From assembly GCA_013286315.1 (NCBI GenBank), contig JABDFX010000022.1, positions 1 through 35,661 of the forward strand: a stretch of 35,661 nucleotides of DNA, in the 5' to 3' direction. The DNA is from Bacteroidota bacterium. Its GTDB lineage: Bacteria > Bacteroidota > Bacteroidia > Chitinophagales > Chitinophagaceae. Shown here piece after piece: positions 16,435-25,060 of this stretch (the stretch's first letter is position 1; each line of letters opens with the position of its first letter). The notes beneath the pieces are model-generated. The model was not told where the DNA came from. It did not search any database and saw nothing but the letters and a program-made list of their open reading frames with translations. Position numbers and translations under genes: made by a program.

Positions 16435-17862
16435 AATGAGATTTCCCAAAACACGAATACTCTTATCAATGGTTTCGTCAAAGCTGATCCCGAAACTGAT
16501 GCGTATGAAATGAGTGAAACGAGAGTCTGTACTAAAAATTTGTCCGGGTGCTATGCTGATGTTTTTCGTGAGGGCTTCCTGGTAAAGTTTGAATGCATCA
16601 ATGTTCTTATCCAGTTCGATCCACAATACATATCCACCCCCGGGCCGCGTCATTTTCGTATTGGGCGGGAAATAATCCAAAATAGCCTGCATATACCGCT
16701 GGCATTGGGTATACAATGCTCTTCTCAGGTTTCGCATGTGCAGGTCATAACGACCTGTTTCAAAAAAATGAGCAATAGCCGCCTGGGTCGGCGTTGCGGA
16801 TGTAACCGTATGCATACTCTTTATCTGAATAATCTGATCCTTAAATCTGCCCGGTATACACCATCCAACCCGGTAGCCCGGCGCTAATGTTTTTGATACA
16901 GAAGAGCATAACAGGACCCAACCCTTTTTGTCAAAGCTTTTGCAGGTGCGCGGACGACTTTTTCCAAAATATATTTCTCCATAAATATCATCTTCAATCA
17001 ATGGGATTTTTTTCTTTGTCAACAACCGGACGAGCTGTTCTTTCTTTTCTTCGGGCATACAACTGCCCACCGGGTTACTGAAATTGGTTACAAAAAGGCA
17101 GGCTTTGATTGTCACTTTTTCCATGGCCTTCTTTAGATATTCAATGTCCGCACCCTGATCAGGATGAACCGGAATTTCCAAAACATTTAATTCCAGGCTT
17201 AGCATTACGTTGAATATTCCAAAATAGGTTGGACTTTCTATGGCAACCGTATCTCCCGGCCGGGTGACTGCCCGCAAACAAAATACAAGCGCCTCCATGC
17301 AACCTTGTGTGGTCACTACATCGTTTTCGGTAACACTTCCTCCCCAGCTAAAAGCCTGTTTGGCTATCTGTTTTCGAAGGGAAATATTTCCCTGTATATT
17401 TTCATAATTTATATTACCATTGGGACTTTTACGGATTGCTTCTGCCATCGACTTACTCAATTTGGCCAGCGGGATCAGATTGATGGGAGGCGCAGACATC
17501 GATAAACGTAATACACCTTCTTCCTGCATATTTTCATGAATCATGGCGATCATCTGCGTTACGTTCACCTGCCTGAGCTTTTTCAGCGGAGGTTTAATTT
17601 CCGGGGGCTTCGCAAATCTTGCCGGCAGGATCTTGACATAATATCCTGATTTTGGTTTTGCTTCAATCATACCGAGAGACTCCAGCTCCACATAAGCTTT
17701 GAATGCTGTACTCAGACTGATTCCCTGCTCCTGACTTAATGCCCGCACCGAAGGCAGTTTATCTCCTGACTTTAAAAGATTTTGTTTTATCTGATTTTCC
17801 AACCGGGTTGCGATCTGTATATATAAGAAATCGCTGATGGCAGGGGTTGTCGTCGGTTCCAT
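16414..17862 (-). CDS. MocR-type GntR regulator with aminotransferase-fold domain
   Basis: Residues 10-80 form a GntR winged helix ('LYIQIATRLENQIKQNLLKSGDKLPSVR' region, then 'LSTAFKAYVELESLGMIEAKPKSGYYV'). Residues 115-480 form a fold-type I aminotransferase domain with 'NFSNPVG', 'EDDIYGEIYF' and the PLP-binding Lys in 'SSVSKTLAPGYRVGW'. MocR proteins use this domain to sense PLP or an amino acid and usually regulate a neighbouring divergent gene. Here the divergent neighbour, 80 bases away, is a class V PLP enzyme, the likely target. The frame begins at a TTG (17880), but the ATG at 17862 is preferred. The C-terminal KAQAKA tail comes from an intruding hexamer repeat, so the native end may have been altered. 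Confidence 0.9.
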   Translation of the reverse strand: MEPTTTPAISDFLYIQIATRLENQIKQNLLKSGDKLPSVRALSQEQGISLSTAFKAYVELESLGMIEAKPKSGYYVKILPARFAKPPEIKPPLKKLRQVNVTQMIAMIHENMQEEGVLRLSMSAPPINLIPLAKLSKSMAEAIRKSPNGNINYENIQGNISLRKQIAKQAFSWGGSVTENDVVTTQGCMEALVFCLRAVTRPGDTVAIESPTYFGIFNVMLSLELNVLEIPVHPDQGADIEYLKKAMEKVTIKACLFVTNFSNPVGSCMPEEKKEQLVRLLTKKKIPLIEDDIYGEIYFGKSRPRTCKSFDKKGWVLLCSSVSKTLAPGYRVGWCIPGRFKDQIIQIKSMHTVTSATPTQAAIAHFFETGRYDLHMRNLRRALYTQCQRYMQAILDYFPPNTKMTRPGGGYVLWIELDKNIDAFKLYQEALTKNISIAPGQIFSTDSRFTHFIRISFGISFDETIDKSIRVLGNLIKAQAKA

Positions 17863-17901
17863 ATTAACTGTTATGCTCAAAATTAGTAATTCTGCATCTG
17901 T

Positions 17902-17929
17902 TTTGCGGTTGATTTTGTCATTTACTTTG
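17902..17929 (+). promoter_or_regulatory. Possible Bacteroidota-type promoter for the class V PLP gene
   Basis: TTTG (17902-17905) is followed after 17 bases by TACTTTG (17923-17929). This approximates the Bacteroidota -33 TTTG / -7 TAnnTTTG elements, one base short in the -7 box. The ATG follows 13 bases later. This segment would also hold any MocR operator, but no clear repeat was found there. Confidence 0.3.
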
Positions 17930-17942
17930 TATAAAAATCCGC

Positions 17943-19169
17943 ATGGAGATCAAAACATTCAGCGAACGGGAAATTCAGAAATTCCGGAGTGAGACGAGGG
18001 GAACATCTGAATGCACCCATTTTAATAATGCCGGCGCATCGCTGCCACCGGACGAGGTAGTCGAAACCGTGATTCATTATTTAAATGAAGAAGCCACACT
18101 GGGAGGTTATGAAATGGAATATAAGTACAGGGAAAAGCTGGAAAATGTGTACCAGCTGATTGCCCGTTTCATTCATGCGGAAAGAGATGAGGTAGCCATC
18201 GTGGAAAATGCAAGTATGGCCTGGGGACTTGCATTCAACGGAATCGAATTTAAAAAGGGAGATGTGATTATTACCTCTGAAATGGAATATATAACTAACC
18301 TGTTGGGTTTTCTAAACGCAGAACAGACACATGACATACAAATAAAGGTGATACCAAATGATGTGCACGGGAACTTTTCATTGCAGGCGTTGGAAGACGC
18401 CATTACAGCGCAAACCAGGCTGATCGCCATCACGCATATCGCTTCCACTGCGGGAGTAGTAGTACCGGTCGTTGAAATTGGGAAAATCGCACGAAAACAT
18501 AATATTTTATACCTGGTGGATGCCTGTCAGACGGTTGGCCAGATACCGGTCAATGTAAAAGAAATCGGCTGTGATATATTATCCACGACCGGTCGAAAGT
18601 ATTTGCGTGCTCCACGAGGTACCGGTTTCTTATATGTCAGAAAAGAGATACAGGATTCATTGAAAATACTTTTTATGGATGGGCATACGGCGCAATTGAT
18701 AAATGAAAATGCCTTCGAAATAAGAAACGACGCCAGGCGGTTTGAGTTGTTCGAAAAGAACCGTGCGCTTACACTGGGACTTGGGAAAGCCGTTGAATAT
18801 GCAATGAATATCGGAGTGGGAAGAATCTGGCAGCGGATACAATTCCTGGCGGCCGTCATGCGGCGGCAATTGGGAGGTATAGATGGGATCACCGTTCATG
18901 ATAACGGGGAACAAAAATCCGGTATTGTTACCTTTACTGTGGATGGGGTAGGCAGCTCTCATGTTAAGTCCGAACTAGGTGAAAAAAAGATCCATGTATC
19001 TGTAGGATTGGCCAAATCCACATTGATTTACATGAACAGGAACAGTCTGAGCACGGTTGTAAGGGCCTCGGTTCACTATTATAATACCGAAGAAGAAATA
19101 AACAGGATGTGTGAGGCGTTAGAGTCGATAGTAAAATCTGGTTCCCGGCTTCAGTCAGCCGGAAGATGA
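17943..19169 (+). CDS. Class V aminotransferase-fold PLP enzyme (not a desulfurase)
   Basis: A 408-residue PLP enzyme related to SufS/CsdA and isopenicillin-N-epimerase-like proteins. It shows 'HFNNAGASLPP' at the N-terminus, 'ENASMAWGLAF', 'YLVDACQTVGQIPV' with PLP-binding Asp193, and 'STTGRKYLRAPRGTGFLYV' with Schiff-base Lys219. The C-terminal part has no 'R.G.HCA.P' segment: the Cys needed for sulfur transfer is absent ('STLIYMNRNSLSTVVRASVHYYNTE' region instead). So it is not a cysteine desulfurase; lyase, epimerase or transaminase chemistry is more likely. It diverges from a MocR regulator, which probably controls it. The substrate is unknown. Confidence 0.88.
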   Translation: MEIKTFSEREIQKFRSETRGTSECTHFNNAGASLPPDEVVETVIHYLNEEATLGGYEMEYKYREKLENVYQLIARFIHAERDEVAIVENASMAWGLAFNGIEFKKGDVIITSEMEYITNLLGFLNAEQTHDIQIKVIPNDVHGNFSLQALEDAITAQTRLIAITHIASTAGVVVPVVEIGKIARKHNILYLVDACQTVGQIPVNVKEIGCDILSTTGRKYLRAPRGTGFLYVRKEIQDSLKILFMDGHTAQLINENAFEIRNDARRFELFEKNRALTLGLGKAVEYAMNIGVGRIWQRIQFLAAVMRRQLGGIDGITVHDNGEQKSGIVTFTVDGVGSSHVKSELGEKKIHVSVGLAKSTLIYMNRNSLSTVVRASVHYYNTEEEINRMCEALESIVKSGSRLQSAGR

Positions 19170-19221
19170 TCTGAACAGCATAGTTGTGTCTGTTTCTCCA
19201 GACCGGATTTGAAAACAGATC

Positions 19222-19602
19222 ATGAAAATGCTTATCAGTAAAAAAGCCGTTGTCATCGTTGATTTTGAGATTGACGCCGATGCTGTTTTTTTAGTTATTA
19301 AAAACCTTGGAGCCGTTCCTGCGCTAAAACTTAAAATAAGACCCTTAGCAGCCATTCTGGGATTGGAAGGAAAGAAAGACATCACTAAACTCTCTATTTT
19401 TAAGGAAATTAGTTACCTGGCACCTTTAAAGGAAATTAAGATATTCATTGACAGTTACGAATCTTTTTTTACCCACCTGAAAGATTTATCTGTCCATTTC
19501 AAAATTTCCTACAAAAATGAAAAACGCGGATCCTTTAAAATAAAGATTCATCATGATCTGCGGATTTATGCTGATTTAATATATTTCATCAAAAAATATT
19601 GA
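19222..19602 (+). CDS. Small conserved hypothetical protein
   Basis: A 126-residue protein without a clear signal peptide or full-length membrane helix. It looks like one beta-sandwich domain: 'VFLVIKNLGAVPALKLKIRP' (the 'i.NiG..pA..v.i..' strand pair), 'KDITKLSIFKEISYLAPLKEIKIFIDS' and 'HHDLRIYADLIYF'. I recognise this layout (strand with 'NxG', 'LPlFkni.fLaP.KeI', then a C-terminal 'HdL..Y') from Bacteroidota hypothetical proteins and know no function for it. It starts 52 bases after the PLP enzyme stop codon on the same strand and may be read through from it. After it, no gene is seen for 616 bases. Confidence 0.65.
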   Translation: MKMLISKKAVVIVDFEIDADAVFLVIKNLGAVPALKLKIRPLAAILGLEGKKDITKLSIFKEISYLAPLKEIKIFIDSYESFFTHLKDLSVHFKISYKNEKRGSFKIKIHHDLRIYADLIYFIKKY

Positions 19603-19798
19603 GTATACAGGCCCGCCGGAAATTACCCGCCACTATCTCCTGCCTAAAGCTCGTGTACCTCCGGCAGTGAATTGCAACAATCATCAACAGAAGTCTATGC
19701 GGGCATCACCAGTGTGATTGGGAAGATTATTTTTCGCAGCCAATCGTCTCTTTTACCGAAAACCCATTTGATCATAAAAATGGGGTTTCCAAAAAAGG

Positions 19799-20079
19799 AA
19801 AATGCAGAGTGTGTACAGAGGCTCTGCAAAATATTTTTTAGTGTCCTTAATGATTTTTTTGAACATTAAATGATCTTTTGATGCCCTACCAGATTCTTTC
19901 CAACTTCTTATTGGCTTGCTGCTTTGTTGCTGTTTTCCTGCTGTCTTCAGCAGAAAAACAGCAGGCCAACAGCAACCTGGAGAGAAGGATGTACGAACCC
20001 GATGTTTGAAAAGGGGTGTTACCGGAAGAAAAAAAATCAAAATAAAAAACACAGAGGCTCTGTACACACTCTGCATTTT
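19799..20079. repeat. MITE-like element with 28-bp terminal inverted repeats
   Basis: The left arm 19799-19826 and right arm 20052-20079 are reverse complements at 27 of 28 positions; the core is TGCAGAGTGTGTACAGAG. The single mismatch is the centre of a small palindrome (CAGAG-G-CTCTG) found in each arm. The 281-bp unit has no transposase and has a strong hairpin near its centre (19926-19976). No target-site duplication could be identified with confidence. It could be a non-autonomous transposon, a REP-type element or a structured RNA region. Confidence 0.7.
19926..19976. repeat. Central hairpin inside the inverted-repeat element
   Basis: Arms 19926-19944 and 19958-19976 pair at 17 of 19 positions (GTTGCTGTT and CCTGCTGT against their complements, separated by a TT/GG mismatch) around a 13-base loop. 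A shorter alternative stem CTGCTG/CAGCAG lies at 19938-19953. It sits close to the midpoint between the two 28-bp arms. Confidence 0.7.
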
Positions 20080-20218
20080 TACTTTTTAAAGACCGCATAT
20101 TTGTGTAATGGGATTTTTCCCCTTAATCAATGCATATTTGTAAGAAAAGGAAATCCCCCGGGAATTAACGATTGTTATTAGAAGATTTCAATAAATTTAT
20201 CGATACAAAGATTAGATT

Positions 20219-23200
20219 ATGAGAAAACAGGCAGTTTGCAGTATAACGCTGATATTCATTCTTTTAAAACTGAATGCACAAATTGACGCCGGACTCTTCC
20301 GGTATCCCGATGTTTCGGAAAGCCAGATTGTATTTTCCTATGCAAACGACCTTTGGCTGGTACCCAGGGAAGGCGGTGAAGCGATTAAGATCAGCTCTCC
20401 TCCCGGCGTGGAATCATTTCCAAAGTTCTCACCTGACGGTAAATCCATCGCCTTCACCGGCAACTATGACGGCAACAAGGATGCTTATGCGCTTTCTGTT
20501 ACAGGCGGCGTGCCCATTCGGCTGACAGAGCATGGATATACTGACCGGGTGGTGGACTGGACGCCGGACGGAAAGAATATTTTATTCGCTTCAAACAGGG
20601 AAAGCGGGAAAGCGAGGTTCAACCAATTCTATACAGTTCCTGTTTCCGGAGGCCCTGCCTCTAAATTACCTCTTGCCTATGCGGAATTTGGATCCTATTC
20701 TCCCGACGGTAACCAGATGGCCCTGACTTTCCGTACGCAGGCCGGACGGAACTGGAAACGTTACCGGGGCGGATGGAAGGCCGATATTTATATTTTCAAC
20801 TTTAAAACACTCAGTTCAGAAAATATTTCTGGCTCGGAAACGGCCGGTGATGAGTTTCCGATGTGGACCGGAAACTATATTTATTTCTTATCCGATCGCG
20901 GAGCGGACCTCCGGATGAACCTCTGGCGGTATGATATGGGATCTAAATCTTTTGAACAGGTTACCCATTTTACCGATTACGATGTGCACTATCCTTCACT
21001 GGGGCCGAAGGATATTGTATTTGAAGCCGCCGGAAAATTATGGCTCTATCAACTGGCTTCGCAGCAACTGAAGGAAGTAAAGGTAACCGTCATTACAGAC
21101 GAAACCGCCCTCAAACCGAAATGGGTAAGTACTGAGAAAGTGATACAGCAAAGTTTTATCAGTCCGGATGGTAACCGGGTACTCATGGGGGCCCGGGGAG
21201 AAATATTTTCCCTGCCTGCAGAAAATGGCTTTGTACAAAATCTGACCCAGACTTCGGGTATCGCTGAACGTTATCCTGCCTGGTCACCCGATGGTAAAAG
21301 TATAGCGTATTGGAGCGACCGGTCCGGGGAATATGAATTGTATATCTCATCCGGCAGCATGTTCACTGCCGAAACAAAAAAACTGACTTCCTATGGGCCC
21401 GGGTTCAGATACCGGTTATTCTGGTCACCCGACAGTAAAAAAATTGCGTTTATTGACAAGGCCATGCGCATTCAGATATATGATCTGAGCAGCGGCCGAA
21501 CCATACAGCTCGACAAGGCCCTCCGGTATTCAGAAGGAAATTTAGAAGGCTTTACGGGCAGCTGGTCTTCAGACAGCCGCTGGTTTACATACAGCCGCGA
21601 TCTTGAAAACTTGCATGGTGCCATTTTCCTTTTTGATTATGCCAACCGTTCGAAACGTCAGATCACAAACGGTTATTACGATTGCAGTAGCCCGGTGTTT
21701 GATCCGGAAGGAAAATATATTTATCTGTTGACAAATCAGTCATTCAATCCTTCTTACAGCGATATTGATAATTCATTTATTTATGGGAACGCAGCACAAA
21801 TTGCAGCCATTACCCTAAAGAAATCAACTTCTTCCTTATTATACCCGAAGAATGATACCGTAGCCATTCAATCTGATAAACAGGAACCCGCAAAAACAAA
21901 TACGGATAGCAGCAAAAACAAGAAAGGCACGGGGGGATCGGCTTCTACAGCTAAAAAAGAAGAAGCGAAGGCTGTTGATATTGACCCGGATGGTCTGGAA
22001 TACAGGATGGTCATTCTGCCCATCCCTTCGGGTCATTATATCAGTCTGGATGCGGACAAAGGCAAGATATATTTTTTACAATCTCCGGGTACCGGTTCTG
22101 CTGAAACCCAGGCCATCCTTAAATATTACGATGTTGACAAACGGGAAGTGAAAACGATCCTGACTAATGTTGATGACTTCCAGCTTTCCGCCAACAGGTC
22201 GAAAATATTGTTGCATCGGGACAATAGCTGGGCCATCGTAAAGGGAGAGGAAAATCAAAAATTTGAAAAACCATTACGCATAGCAGAGATGAAAATGCTG
22301 GTCGATCCGGTCAGGGAATGGCAGCAGATTTTCAATGATGCCTGGAGGCTGGAGCGGGATTTTTTTTATGATTCTACCATGCACGGCGTGGATTGGAACC
22401 TCGTGAAGGAACGATATTCCAAGATGATGAAAGGGGCTATGACACGCGAAGAGGTTGATTTTATCATTGGAGAAATGATCGGGGAACTGAGTTCCTCGCA
22501 TACCTATCACGGAGGTGGTGACCTGGAAACGGAAAAACATTCAACCGTTGGATATTTGGGAGTCAACTGGGAAGCTGAGGGCAGTTTTTATAAAGTAAAA
22601 CAAATTATACGTGGCGCGTCCTGGGATGCTGAGTCCAGATCTTCCCTCGATCAGCCGGGCGTGATGATCAGGGAGGGAGACTATATCCTGGCAGTAAACG
22701 GTGTGCCTTTGACAACAGCGCATGAACCCTTCGAGTTATTTCAGGACCTTTCAAATAAGCCCGTAGAACTTACTTACAACACATCTCCTTCCTGGAAAGG
22801 CGCAAAAAAAGTGGTGGTTCAAACAATGACTGATGAATACAGGTTGCGTAATCTGGCATGGATCGAAGGAAACCGAAAGCAGGTGGACTCAGCTACAAAA
22901 GGTGAAGTGGGTTATATATTCGTACCCAGCACGGGCATCGATGGTCAGAGTGAACTGATCCGTCAATTCAATGCACAATGGGATAAAAAAGCTTTGATTA
23001 TTGATGAACGTTTTAATGATGGAGGTCAGATTCCGGATCGTTTTATAGAATTATTAAACAGGACACCTTTGGCATTTTGGGCCACAAGAGATGGAGAATT
23101 ACTGCCATGGCCCCCATTTTCGAATTTTGGTCCGAAAGTGATGCTCATTAACGGATGGAGCGGCTCGGGGGGAGATGCGTTTCCGGATTATTTCCGGAAA

Positions 23201-23500
23201 AAGGCCCTCGGTCCATTGATCGGTGCCAGAACCTGGGGAGGACTCATCGGTATCAGTGGTGCGCCCGATCTGATTGACGGAGGCGGAATAACCGTTCCAA
23301 CTTTCAGGATGATTAATCCGGATGGCACATGGTTCAAGGAGGGGCATGGAGTGGATCCGGATATTGAAGTCAGGGAGGACCTGGGCAGTATGGCCCGGGG
23401 GATCGACCCTCAACTGGTTCGTGCAATCGCTGAAATAAAGGAGGAAGTACAGAAAAAAGGATTTACTGCACCAAAGACTCCGCCTTATGAGAAACGATAA
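20219..23500 (+). CDS. Secreted tricorn-like S41 protease with beta-propeller and PDZ
   Basis: A 1093-residue exported protease. Signal peptide at residues 1-20 (ends 'LKLNAQ'). Residues 25-560 carry repeated 'FSPDGK.IAFT', 'WTPDGKNILF', 'WSPDGKSIAYWSDR' and 'WSPDSKKIAF' blades of the TolB/tricorn double propeller. A Lys/Ser/Ala-rich linker lies at about 560-595. Residues 690-770 form the C1 helical domain with 'SSSHTYHGG' (His761), then comes a PDZ domain (775-890), and then the catalytic core with 'NGWSGSGGDAFPDYF' (Ser983) and 'KEGHGVDPDIEV' (Glu1041), matching the tricorn His/Ser/Glu set. It degrades peptides delivered through the propeller; in Bacteroidota such proteins are periplasmic or secreted. 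It is monocistronic, and its stop is followed by an AAGGC-type repeat. Confidence 0.94.
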   Translation: MRKQAVCSITLIFILLKLNAQIDAGLFRYPDVSESQIVFSYANDLWLVPREGGEAIKISSPPGVESFPKFSPDGKSIAFTGNYDGNKDAYALSVTGGVPIRLTEHGYTDRVVDWTPDGKNILFASNRESGKARFNQFYTVPVSGGPASKLPLAYAEFGSYSPDGNQMALTFRTQAGRNWKRYRGGWKADIYIFNFKTLSSENISGSETAGDEFPMWTGNYIYFLSDRGADLRMNLWRYDMGSKSFEQVTHFTDYDVHYPSLGPKDIVFEAAGKLWLYQLASQQLKEVKVTVITDETALKPKWVSTEKVIQQSFISPDGNRVLMGARGEIFSLPAENGFVQNLTQTSGIAERYPAWSPDGKSIAYWSDRSGEYELYISSGSMFTAETKKLTSYGPGFRYRLFWSPDSKKIAFIDKAMRIQIYDLSSGRTIQLDKALRYSEGNLEGFTGSWSSDSRWFTYSRDLENLHGAIFLFDYANRSKRQITNGYYDCSSPVFDPEGKYIYLLTNQSFNPSYSDIDNSFIYGNAAQIAAITLKKSTSSLLYPKNDTVAIQSDKQEPAKTNTDSSKNKKGTGGSASTAKKEEAKAVDIDPDGLEYRMVILPIPSGHYISLDADKGKIYFLQSPGTGSAETQAILKYYDVDKREVKTILTNVDDFQLSANRSKILLHRDNSWAIVKGEENQKFEKPLRIAEMKMLVDPVREWQQIFNDAWRLERDFFYDSTMHGVDWNLVKERYSKMMKGAMTREEVDFIIGEMIGELSSSHTYHGGGDLETEKHSTVGYLGVNWEAEGSFYKVKQIIRGASWDAESRSSLDQPGVMIREGDYILAVNGVPLTTAHEPFELFQDLSNKPVELTYNTSPSWKGAKKVVVQTMTDEYRLRNLAWIEGNRKQVDSATKGEVGYIFVPSTGIDGQSELIRQFNAQWDKKALIIDERFNDGGQIPDRFIELLNRTPLAFWATRDGELLPWPPFSNFGPKVMLINGWSGSGGDAFPDYFRKKALGPLIGARTWGGLIGISGAPDLIDGGGITVPTFRMINPDGTWFKEGHGVDPDIEVREDLGSMARGIDPQLVRAIAEIKEEVQKKGFTAPKTPPYEKR

Positions 23501-23543
23501 TAAGGCTAAGGCGCAAGGCTAAGGCTAAGGCCAAAGCCAAGGC
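23501..23543 (+). repeat. Imperfect AAGGCN hexamer repeat after tricorn gene
   Basis: About seven imperfect copies of AAGGCN (AAGGCT, AAGGCG, CAAGGCT, AAGGCC and variants) begin at the base after the stop codon. It has the same unit and the same orientation relative to the gene as the repeat at the 3' end of the MocR gene (16386-16434). Confidence 0.75.
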
Positions 23544-23607
23544 ATCCCGCGTCGAGCCTCCAGCTATAGTAATAAACACATCGATTGATCAATGTTTATC
23601 TTTAAGG

Positions 23608-25050
23608 ATGAAATGGTCATCCGTTGATTATGACGTGGTGGTTGTCGGTTCTGGTCCCAACGGATTGTCGGCGGCTATCACTCTGCAAAAAGCCGGTTTG
23701 AGAATTTTATTGATCGAAGCCGCCAACACGATCGGAGGTAATATGCGCTCTGCAGAATTAACCCTCCCGGGTTTTATACATGATGTTGGCTCCGCTATTC
23801 ATCCCCTGGCTGCCGGTTCACCATTTTTTGAAAGTCTCCCGCTGAAAGAGTTCGGGCTTGAATATATTTTCCCGGCATACGCCGCAGCGCACCCTTTCGA
23901 TGATGGAACAGCCGCAATATTAGAATCCTCCCTGCACAATACGGCTTCGGGACTTGGTACTGACGGCGATTCTTATATTAAATTGTTTTCCAATCCGGTG
24001 AATGAGTGGCCAATGATTGTTTCCGATGTTCTGGGCCCTTTGCGGATTCCGCATCATCCGCTGGCTATGGCAAATTTCGGAATGAAGGCATTGCTTCCGG
24101 CAGAAATGCTGGTCCGAAAATATTTTAAGGGGGAAAAAGCAAAAGGACTCTTTGCGGGCATGGCAGCACACGGTTTACTTCCCTTTTCGGCAATTGCCAG
24201 TTCTGCTGCAGGCGTTTTGTTGATGATCCAGGGCCATCGCAAAGGATGGCCGGTCATCCGGGGCGGAACGCAACAACTGGCAAATGCTCTATCTGCTTAT
24301 TTTGTTTCGATCGGCGGCCAAATACAAACCAGTTTCCGCGTAGAAAAATTAATGGATCTTCCGAGTGCCCGGGCTGTCGTGCTGGATTTATCTCCTAAAC
24401 AGGCACTGGAGATCGCCGGGCATGCGTTCTCTTCTTCCTATGCGAATCAGTTAAAGAAATACCGGTACGGAATGGGTGTATACAAAATAGACTGGGCACT
24501 CGATGCCCCGATACCATTTACAGCGGTATCCTGCACATCGGCGGGGACGATTCATTTAGGCAATTCATATGCTGAAATCGCATTGAATGAACAACTCACG
24601 GCGGATGGAAAACATCCGGAAAAACCCTTTGTGCTTCTCGCCCAGCAAAGCCTTTTCGATCCGGCGCGTACACCTGCGGGAAAACATACGGCCTGGGCCT
24701 ATTGTCATGTACCTAATGGATCAGTACAGGATATGCGTGGGGCGATAGAAAGACAGGTTGAGCGGTTTGCTCCCGGATTCAGGGAAAGAATATTAGCGGC
24801 ACATACCATGGACACAAAGGAAATGGAAGCGTACAACCCAAATAATGTGGGTGGAACTATCAATGGGGGCGTGCAGGATATCCGGCAACTTTTTACCAGA
24901 CCGGCGCTCAGACTTTCGCCCTATCGTACCTCGGCAAAGGGTATTTATCTTTGTTCCGCATCCACGCCACCGGGAGGTGGCGTCCATGGAATGTGCGGTT
25001 TCCAGGCAGCAAAACGGGTTTTGAAAGATATTTTTGAGTCGGGAAATTAA
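23608..25050 (+). CDS. FAD-dependent oxidoreductase, phytoene-desaturase-like
   Basis: A 480-residue flavoprotein. The N-terminal dinucleotide-binding motif is 'DVVVVGSGPNGLSAAITLQKAG' (residues 8-29, split here) followed by 'LLIEAANTIGGNMRS' and 'FIHDVGSAIHPL', the layout of phytoene-desaturase/NAD(P)-FAD oxidoreductases. A second nucleotide-binding segment near the C-terminus reads 'KGIYLCSASTPPGGGVHGMCGFQAA', where FAD-ribityl contacts are expected. No carotenoid genes are nearby, so 'phytoene' denotes only the superfamily; the substrate is unknown. AAGG abuts the start ATG. The GNAT gene begins 10 bases after the stop codon, suggesting a shared transcript. Confidence 0.88.
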   Translation: MKWSSVDYDVVVVGSGPNGLSAAITLQKAGLRILLIEAANTIGGNMRSAELTLPGFIHDVGSAIHPLAAGSPFFESLPLKEFGLEYIFPAYAAAHPFDDGTAAILESSLHNTASGLGTDGDSYIKLFSNPVNEWPMIVSDVLGPLRIPHHPLAMANFGMKALLPAEMLVRKYFKGEKAKGLFAGMAAHGLLPFSAIASSAAGVLLMIQGHRKGWPVIRGGTQQLANALSAYFVSIGGQIQTSFRVEKLMDLPSARAVVLDLSPKQALEIAGHAFSSSYANQLKKYRYGMGVYKIDWALDAPIPFTAVSCTSAGTIHLGNSYAEIALNEQLTADGKHPEKPFVLLAQQSLFDPARTPAGKHTAWAYCHVPNGSVQDMRGAIERQVERFAPGFRERILAAHTMDTKEMEAYNPNNVGGTINGGVQDIRQLFTRPALRLSPYRTSAKGIYLCSASTPPGGGVHGMCGFQAAKRVLKDIFESGN

Positions 25051-25060
25051 AATATAGCGC

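Larger units (their letters stand above)
19603..20218. other. 616-bp non-coding region with nested inverted repeats
   Basis: No credible gene here. The left 150 bases are unremarkable apart from a hairpin at 19758-19790 (AAACCCATTT / AAATGGGGTTT with a one-base bulge). The centre is occupied by the inverted-repeat structure at 19799-20079. The last 140 bases before the tricorn-like gene are AT-rich and contain GCATATTTGT twice (near 20095 and 20132), possibly promoter-related, but not a clear match to the Bacteroidota -7 consensus. Confidence 0.7.

Noticed and set aside
16408-16887. 159-residue frame on the plus strand
   Set aside because: Opposite-strand shadow of the MocR gene; low-quality sequence with no domain.
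19672-20098. Three short open frames on both strands (63-107 aa) in the non-coding region
   Set aside because: They lie across the inverted repeats, share the peptide 'NAECVQ' only because the DNA is inverted, and show no family features or codon pattern.
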